NCBI GenBank assembly: GCA_001725415.1
Contig: MEGH01000006.1
Span: 241,728-285,984, forward strand
Length of the DNA: 44,257 nt
Origin: Pseudonocardia sp. SCN 73-27
GTDB taxonomy: Bacteria > Actinomycetota > Actinomycetes > Mycobacteriales > Pseudonocardiaceae
Direction: 5' to 3'
Position 1 is the first letter of the stretch; each line of letters opens with the position of its first letter. The position numbers and the translations under genes are program-made. The notes beneath the pieces are model-generated. The model was not told the DNA's origin and did not search any database. It worked only from the letters and a program-made list of their open reading frames with translations. Below are positions 40,373 through 44,257 of this stretch, one piece after another.

Positions 40373-41296
40373 ATGAAGCGCAGTCTGATCGCCCGGATCG
40401 CGGTGGTCGCCACCGCCGCACTGGCGCTCGCCGCCTGCGGCGGAGTCGGCAGCGACCCGTTGCAGAACGGTGGCTCCGGAGGCGCGGCCTCGGGCGACAC
40501 CGTCGTCATCGGCTCGGCCAACTTCACCGAGAGCCAGATCATCGCCAACATCTACGCCCAGGCCCTGCAGGCCAAGGGCGTGAAGGTCGACCTGCGGCCG
40601 CCGATCGGCAGCCGCGAGACCTACTACCCGGCGATCCAGGAGGGCTCGATCGACCTCATCCCCGAGTACACGGGGACGCTGCTGCAGTACATCGACAAGA
40701 ACGCCACCGAGACCGAGCCCGACGCGGTCTACAACGCGCTCAAGGGCGCGCTGCCCGCCAACCTCACGGTGCTCGACAAGTCGGCGGCCGAGGACAAGGA
40801 CGCCGTCGTCGTCACGCAGGAGACGGCCACCAAGTACAACGCGAAGTCCATCGAGGACCTCGCCGCCAACTGCGGCCAGCTCGTCTTCGGTGGCCCGCCC
40901 GAGTTCCAGACCCGTCCCGACGGCATCCCGGGCATCCAGAAGACCTACAACTGCACGTTCAAGGAGTACAAGGCGCTCGACGCCGGCGGCCCGCTCACCG
41001 TCGCCGCGCTGAAGAACGGCGACATCCAGGCCGCCGACATCTTCACCACCGACGCCTCGATCGTCACCAACAACTTCGTCGTCCTGGCCGACCCGAAGGA
41101 CAACTTCGCGGCGCAGAACGTCGTCCCGCTGATCACCAAGTCGAAGGCCACGGGGACCACGCTCGACGTGCTCAACCAGATCTCGGCGAAGCTCACCACC
41201 GACGGCCTGACCAAGCTCAACGCTGAGGCCTCCTCCGACGCCAAGCCGTCGCTGCAGACCGTCGCGAAGAACTGGCTGTCGCAGAACGGTTTCTGA
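40373..41296 (+). CDS. Osmoprotectant-binding lipoprotein (OpuCC/ProX-like)
   Basis: A 307-residue substrate-binding lipoprotein. The signal peptide ends in lipobox LAAC (Cys22). The mature protein has the quaternary-amine-binding features VIGSANFTESQIIANIYAQAL at the N-terminal lobe, IGSRETYYPAIQEGSIDLIPEYTG in the hinge and cleft, and DIQAADIFTTDASI in the second lobe. It captures the solute outside the membrane for the ABC transporter. GGAGGAA precedes the ATG. A strong terminator follows immediately, marking the operon end. Confidence 0.93.
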   Translation: MKRSLIARIAVVATAALALAACGGVGSDPLQNGGSGGAASGDTVVIGSANFTESQIIANIYAQALQAKGVKVDLRPPIGSRETYYPAIQEGSIDLIPEYTGTLLQYIDKNATETEPDAVYNALKGALPANLTVLDKSAAEDKDAVVVTQETATKYNAKSIEDLAANCGQLVFGGPPEFQTRPDGIPGIQKTYNCTFKEYKALDAGGPLTVAALKNGDIQAADIFTTDASIVTNNFVVLADPKDNFAAQNVVPLITKSKATGTTLDVLNQISAKLTTDGLTKLNAEASSDAKPSLQTVAKNWLSQNGF

Positions 41297-41309
41297 CCGG
41301 CCACCGGAG

Positions 41310-41343
41310 ACGGGGCCCGTTCGCATCGGCGAACGGGCCCCGT
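41310..41343 (+). terminator. Terminator of the osmoprotectant transporter operon
   Basis: A perfect 15-bp stem (41310-41324 with 41329-41343, ACGGGGCCCGTTCGC and its complement) closed by an ATCG tetraloop, 13 bases after the binding-protein stop. Confidence 0.9.
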
Positions 41344-41396
41344 GCCGTCCCCACCGAACGGCGGAGCGGGTGGAGCTGGAGCCGCGCGGCTCGGGT

Positions 41397-41412
41397 TGTG
41401 ATTCCAGTCACC
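41397..41412. promoter_or_regulatory. CRP-like box TGTGA-N6-TCACC upstream of the PadR gene
   Basis: TGTGA (41397-41401) and TCACC (41408-41412) flank six bases and form the inverted repeat GTGATTCCAGTCAC. It is the same layout as the whiB1 upstream box. It ends 10 bases before ATG 41423, so it could instead be the operator of the PadR protein itself. Confidence 0.45.
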
Positions 41413-41422
41413 TGATGGGAGT

Positions 41423-41881
41423 ATGCGCGGCGCCAGGAGTCAGCCACGTCGACCTTGGGGGCCTCCGTTGGCCGAGCTGGAACCGAGGAACTTCCTGCAG
41501 CCGTGCCTGCTGCTGCTCCTGCGTGAGCAGCCCGACCACGGCTACGAGCTGGCGGCACGGCTGCGCCCGATGCACGACGGCGACGGCGACGCGGGCGGCG
41601 TCTACCGGGCCCTGCGCGGCCTGGAGAAACGCGGGCTGGTCCGCTCGCAGTGGGAGTCCTCCGAGGTCGGGCCTGCGCGCCGGATTTACCACATCACGTC
41701 GGAGGGGCTGGCCTGTCTCGACGCGCAGGCGCGCGGCCTGCAGCACGTCGACGAGGCCCTGCACGTCTTCCTCGACCGCTACGCGAAGGTGACCGGGATC
41801 GGCGGTCCGGCCGCCCCGGGGCTCGCGGCGCAGCACGCGCACGCCGGGGCATCGAACGGCCGGTTCAGCGGTAGCCGGTGA
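41423..41881 (+). CDS. PadR-family transcriptional regulator
   Basis: A 152-residue winged-helix regulator of the short PadR/PhaQ-like kind. The core LEPRNFLQPCLLLLLREQPDHGYEL starts near residue 19, the wing contains GVYRALRGLEKRGLVRSQW, and a C-terminal dimerisation helix follows LACLDAQARGLQHVDEAL. The start is uncertain: ATG 41423 is used, but TTG 41468 (with a G-rich site) would remove 15 residues. It converges on the SDR gene with a 17-base overlap. An inverted repeat lies just upstream. Confidence 0.82.
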   Translation: MRGARSQPRRPWGPPLAELEPRNFLQPCLLLLLREQPDHGYELAARLRPMHDGDGDAGGVYRALRGLEKRGLVRSQWESSEVGPARRIYHITSEGLACLDAQARGLQHVDEALHVFLDRYAKVTGIGGPAAPGLAAQHAHAGASNGRFSGSR

Positions 41882-42788
41882 CGTCGGCGGGTTTGCCGGC
41901 GTCCTGCACCTCGACGACGTAGCGCCACGCGTCGGGCGCGGATCCGTCGAGGTCGGTGAAGCCGTACTCCTTCGCGAGCCCGCCCGACGACAGTGACTGC
42001 CCGTTCCAGCGGTGCCGGTCGGCGTCGGCGGCGAGCGCGGCGACGGCCCGGCCGACGAAGCGGGGCGTCTCCGAGATCACGAAATGCGGTTCGGCCTCGC
42101 ACGCGTCGCGCCAGGTCTCCTCCGTGACGCCGAAGAGCTCGAGCATTCCCTCCGAGCGCAGCCAGCCCGGTGTGATCGCGACGGACGTGGCGCCGTGGTC
42201 GCGCAGCTCATGGGCCCAGCTGCGGGCCAGCCGGATCGGCGCGACCTTGGCCAGGTCGTAGTAGAGGTTGAGCCGGTAGTTGTCGTCGTTGTACTCGGCG
42301 GTGCCGTCGGTCATCTCGACGACGAGCCCGCCCGGGTTGCGGATCATCAGCGCGAGCGCGAAGTGCGCGGTGACGATGTGGGTGTCGATCGCCAGGTGCA
42401 GCAGGCGCAGGCCGTTGCCGAGCGAGTGCTCCCAGACGGGGGTGTTCCACTCGGTGAGCGGGTCACCGCCGAAGATGTCGTTCACGAGGATGTCGAGGCG
42501 GCCCTGCTCGGCGTCGATGCGTTCGACGAGCGCCTTCACCTGGTCGGGCACGAGGTGGTCGGTCGGGACGGCGATGCCGGTGCCGCCGGCGGCGGTGACG
42601 AGGTCGGCGGTGTCCTCGATGGTCTCGGCACGGCCGTACTCCGACGGTGCGCCGCGGCGGCTGCGCCCGGTGACGTAGACGGTCGCGCCGGCGGCGCCGA
42701 GCTCGACGGCGATGCCGCGGCCTGCTCCGCGGGTGGCGCCGGCGACGAGGGCGACACGGCCGGCGAGGGGGCGATCTGGTGTCGTCAT
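41865..42788 (-). CDS. Short-chain dehydrogenase/reductase (DHRS1-like)
   Basis: A 307-residue SDR. The cofactor motif is VAGATRGAGRGIAVELG near residues 15-31 (TGxxxGxG type, with a first-strand basic residue suggesting NADPH), followed by LDILVNDIFGG and the catalytic YxxxK in LNLYYDLAKVAPIRLA near 176-180. It is longer than classical SDRs and resembles the DHRS1 group. The substrate is unknown. A CTGAC-N7-GTCAG palindrome lies about 22 bases before its ATG. Confidence 0.88.
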   Translation of the reverse strand: MTTPDRPLAGRVALVAGATRGAGRGIAVELGAAGATVYVTGRSRRGAPSEYGRAETIEDTADLVTAAGGTGIAVPTDHLVPDQVKALVERIDAEQGRLDILVNDIFGGDPLTEWNTPVWEHSLGNGLRLLHLAIDTHIVTAHFALALMIRNPGGLVVEMTDGTAEYNDDNYRLNLYYDLAKVAPIRLARSWAHELRDHGATSVAITPGWLRSEGMLELFGVTEETWRDACEAEPHFVISETPRFVGRAVAALAADADRHRWNGQSLSSGGLAKEYGFTDLDGSAPDAWRYVVEVQDAGKPADVTGYR

Positions 42789-42810
42789 GGCTCCATGGTG
42801 CCGCCCTTCC

Positions 42811-42827
42811 CTGACGGAACCTGTCAG
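42811..42827. promoter_or_regulatory. Inverted repeat CTGAC-N7-GTCAG in the SDR promoter
   Basis: CTGAC (42811-42815) and GTCAG (42823-42827) are perfect inverted arms, 22-39 bases upstream of the SDR start, and also face the GAF gene. It looks like a dimeric repressor site, but the regulator is unknown. Confidence 0.4.
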
Positions 42828-42977
42828 TCAAGGACCATGCTCACGAGGTCGGGCGTGCACGGACGTCCAGGAATTGAACACTTCGCCCAGCCGTGTGACT
42901 TCGCATACTGGAGGAGAGGCGGTGCGGGACTCCGCCGGTCAGCGACGACCGGACCCGGCACGGCCGGTGGGGGTGCG

Positions 42978-43985
42978 ATGGACCGGCGCGGGGAGTGGGA
43001 GGCGTTCCTGTCCGGTGCGGAGCCCGGTGACGTCGAGCCGGGTCTGCTCGACTCCTGGCGGCGGTCGCGGTGGAGCGGTGTCGACCCCGCGCACACCGAC
43101 ATCCCGCAGGTCACCGTCGACGCCGACACCCCGTTCGTGCGGGTCGCGTCGCCTGTGATGCTGGGCCTGGCCGACCAGCTCGCGGGGACGTCGAGCTGCC
43201 TCGCCCTGGCCGACCCGCGTGGCACCGTCGTGTGGCGCTGGGTGTCCGACGCGGGGATCGCCGGTGATCTCGACGACGTCGGGGTGGTGCGCGGCGGCCT
43301 GTTCGCCGAGGAGGCCATCGGCACCAACGGCATCGGGACCGCGTTGGAGAGCGGTGGCCCCGCCGTCGTCCTCGGTGCCGACCACTACGTCGAGGCCTTC
43401 CACCGCTGGGCGTGCGTCGCCGCCCCGGTGGTGCACCCGGTGACGCGCACGGTGTGCGGGGCCGTCAACGTCACCTGCCGGGCGCGGGACGCCAACGCGT
43501 TCCTGACGCTCGCCGCGTCGGCGATGGTGCAGGGCGTCGTCGGGGCGTTGCGGGCCGACGCCACCGTGCCGGAACGTCGGCTGCTCGACGCGTTCCGCAC
43601 CGCGCGCTCGCGCACCACCGCCCCGGTGCTCGCCCTCGACGCGTCGACCCTGCTGGCCGCCGACAGCACCGGTGGCGTCGGCCTCGACCACGCCGAGCTG
43701 TGGGCGCTGGTCACCGAGGCGGGACCGGGGGAGGACATCGACGTCGCCGACGGGCTTCAAGAGCAGATCCTCGAACGAATCCGCGATCTCGCTTTCGAGG
43801 AACGCCGCGTCGTGCCCTGCATGACAACCTTCGGCGACACGGGCCTGCCTTGCATCGGGCCGCTTTCGGAGCGCCTGGCCGTTGCATTCGGCTGCTACGG
43901 CAAGAGCGCGAAATGTTCGGACGAATTGGGCCGGCTGGGTGCCATGGCGCTGCTCGGCGAGGTCATGCCGGAACTGGCACCCTGA
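42978..43985 (+). CDS. GAF-domain protein fused to an FAD-oxidoreductase-like tail
   Basis: A 335-residue protein in two unlike parts. Residues 1-258 resemble the sensory half of AcoR-like regulators (LLDSWRRSRWSGVDP, then a GAF domain with EEAIGTNGIGTALESGGPAVVLGADHYVE and HRWACVAAPVVHP) but no AAA+ or Fis domain follows. From about residue 260 the sequence VPCMTTFGDTGLPCIGPLSE, then GCYGKSAKCSDELGRLGAMA resembles the C-terminal end of DAO-type FAD-dependent oxidoreductases. Codon use changes at the same place: 18 of 76 codons end in A or T after the switch, against about 4 of 65 just before. It looks like a fusion left by a deletion or insertion, or an assembly join. Confidence 0.65.
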   Translation: MDRRGEWEAFLSGAEPGDVEPGLLDSWRRSRWSGVDPAHTDIPQVTVDADTPFVRVASPVMLGLADQLAGTSSCLALADPRGTVVWRWVSDAGIAGDLDDVGVVRGGLFAEEAIGTNGIGTALESGGPAVVLGADHYVEAFHRWACVAAPVVHPVTRTVCGAVNVTCRARDANAFLTLAASAMVQGVVGALRADATVPERRLLDAFRTARSRTTAPVLALDASTLLAADSTGGVGLDHAELWALVTEAGPGEDIDVADGLQEQILERIRDLAFEERRVVPCMTTFGDTGLPCIGPLSERLAVAFGCYGKSAKCSDELGRLGAMALLGEVMPELAP

Positions 43986-44011
43986 CCGGATTGTCCAGGG
44001 CCGTCCCAGGT

Positions 44012-44257
44012 CTACCCGCACCTCAACCCGCTCAGCCGCCAATTGCCCGTGCGGGAGGCGATATCGGCCACCTTCCACACGCCGTCGACCTGCTGCAGCG
44101 ACCACTCCACCTCGTGCGGCTGGCGGAAGAGCGTGAAGTCGGCGATGACGGTGGCGGTCGGGCCGTTCACGGTCTCGTTCAGCGTAAGCGAGGAATCGAT
44201 CTGGTTCTGGTCGAGGTCCTGGCTGTCGAGCGCCAGGATGAAATCGATGCAGGCCTC
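44012..44257 (-). CDS. DUF3828-like protein (partial, N-terminus outside window)
   Basis: The last 81 residues of a gene running off the right edge, in frame from base 44257 to TAG 44012. The sequence includes ACIDFILALDSQDLDQNQID, then VEWSLQQVDGVWKVADIASR. The final pattern (VxGxWKVxDI then an amphipathic end) resembles DUF3828/YbjP-like periplasmic domains, better known from proteobacteria than actinobacteria. Two cysteines remain. Assignment is tentative. Confidence 0.5.
   Translation of the reverse strand, partial: EACIDFILALDSQDLDQNQIDSSLTLNETVNGPTATVIADFTLFRQPHEVEWSLQQVDGVWKVADIASRTGNWRLSGLRCG

Noticed and set aside
1-44257. tRNA genes, CRISPR arrays, insertion sequences or prophage
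   Set aside because: No cloverleaf-like segments, regularly spaced repeats, transposase or integrase motifs were seen by eye on either strand; small RNAs cannot be excluded.

Overview
Organism: very GC-rich DNA with strongly G/C-biased third codon positions, many GTG starts and ATGA/GTGA gene overlaps. It carries WhiB1, PdtaS, a SigR/RsrA thiol-stress pair, a bL37 ribosomal protein, a WS/DGAT acyltransferase and a nickel superoxide dismutase. This points to an actinobacterium, most likely Pseudonocardiaceae and probably Pseudonocardia (inference). LAYOUT. 1-9.7 kb is housekeeping metabolism: a HAD hydrolase, a small MT0933-type protein, an LldD-like lactate dehydrogenase, a SpoU rRNA methylase, a WS/DGAT, a DUF6912 protein, a Gph-like phosphatase, a formate/nitrite transporter, an enoyl-CoA hydratase, a DUF1707 protein and PruA. 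9.7-23.6 kb is a conserved chromosomal core. From memory, its gene content and order resemble M. tuberculosis Rv3214-Rv3228: a leftward aroA-rsgA-lipoprotein-Ser/Thr kinase operon, a SRAP protein with an alpha/beta hydrolase, YbjQ, YbaK, sigR-rsrA, bL37, pdtaS, whiB1, a lipid kinase, a membrane protein, GNAT, an L,D-transpeptidase-like protein and a histidine phosphatase. 23.6-25.8 kb holds a methyltransferase, a perfect 36-bp palindrome, a PPOX protein and an RluA-type pseudouridine synthase. 25.8-28.1 kb looks like a small accessory insertion: a relic of a SecD P1-head domain, a TIM-barrel glycosidase-like gene of the kind often labelled abortive infection protein, and a divergent TetR regulator with two matched palindromic operators. 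28.2-33.3 kb holds sodN/sodX, a four-gene operon (secreted helical protein, 50-residue lipoprotein, response regulator, histidine kinase), a monooxygenase, a VOC protein and an alpha/beta hydrolase. 33.5-41.3 kb holds malic enzyme, a PAS-GGDEF-EAL c-di-GMP protein and a complete osmoprotectant ABC transporter operon with a strong terminator. 41.4-44.3 kb holds a PadR regulator facing an SDR, then a GAF protein whose last quarter looks like the tail of an FAD-dependent oxidoreductase with different codon use, then a partial DUF3828-like gene at the edge. HOW IT WORKS TOGETHER: the core block combines redox stress sensing (SigR/RsrA, WhiB1), cell-surface signalling (kinase plus lipoprotein, PdtaS) and aromatic amino-acid synthesis. 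The right half is stress and osmotic physiology. MOST UNUSUAL POINTS: the GAF/oxidoreductase chimera near 43,755; the TetR plus glycosidase-like module with twin GGTAC-N5-GTACC operators; the tightly overlapped operon with an easily missed mini-lipoprotein; and an exact SigR-type promoter placed so that a longer, possibly leaderless SigR isoform could be made. No tRNA, rRNA, CRISPR array or intact insertion sequence was seen.
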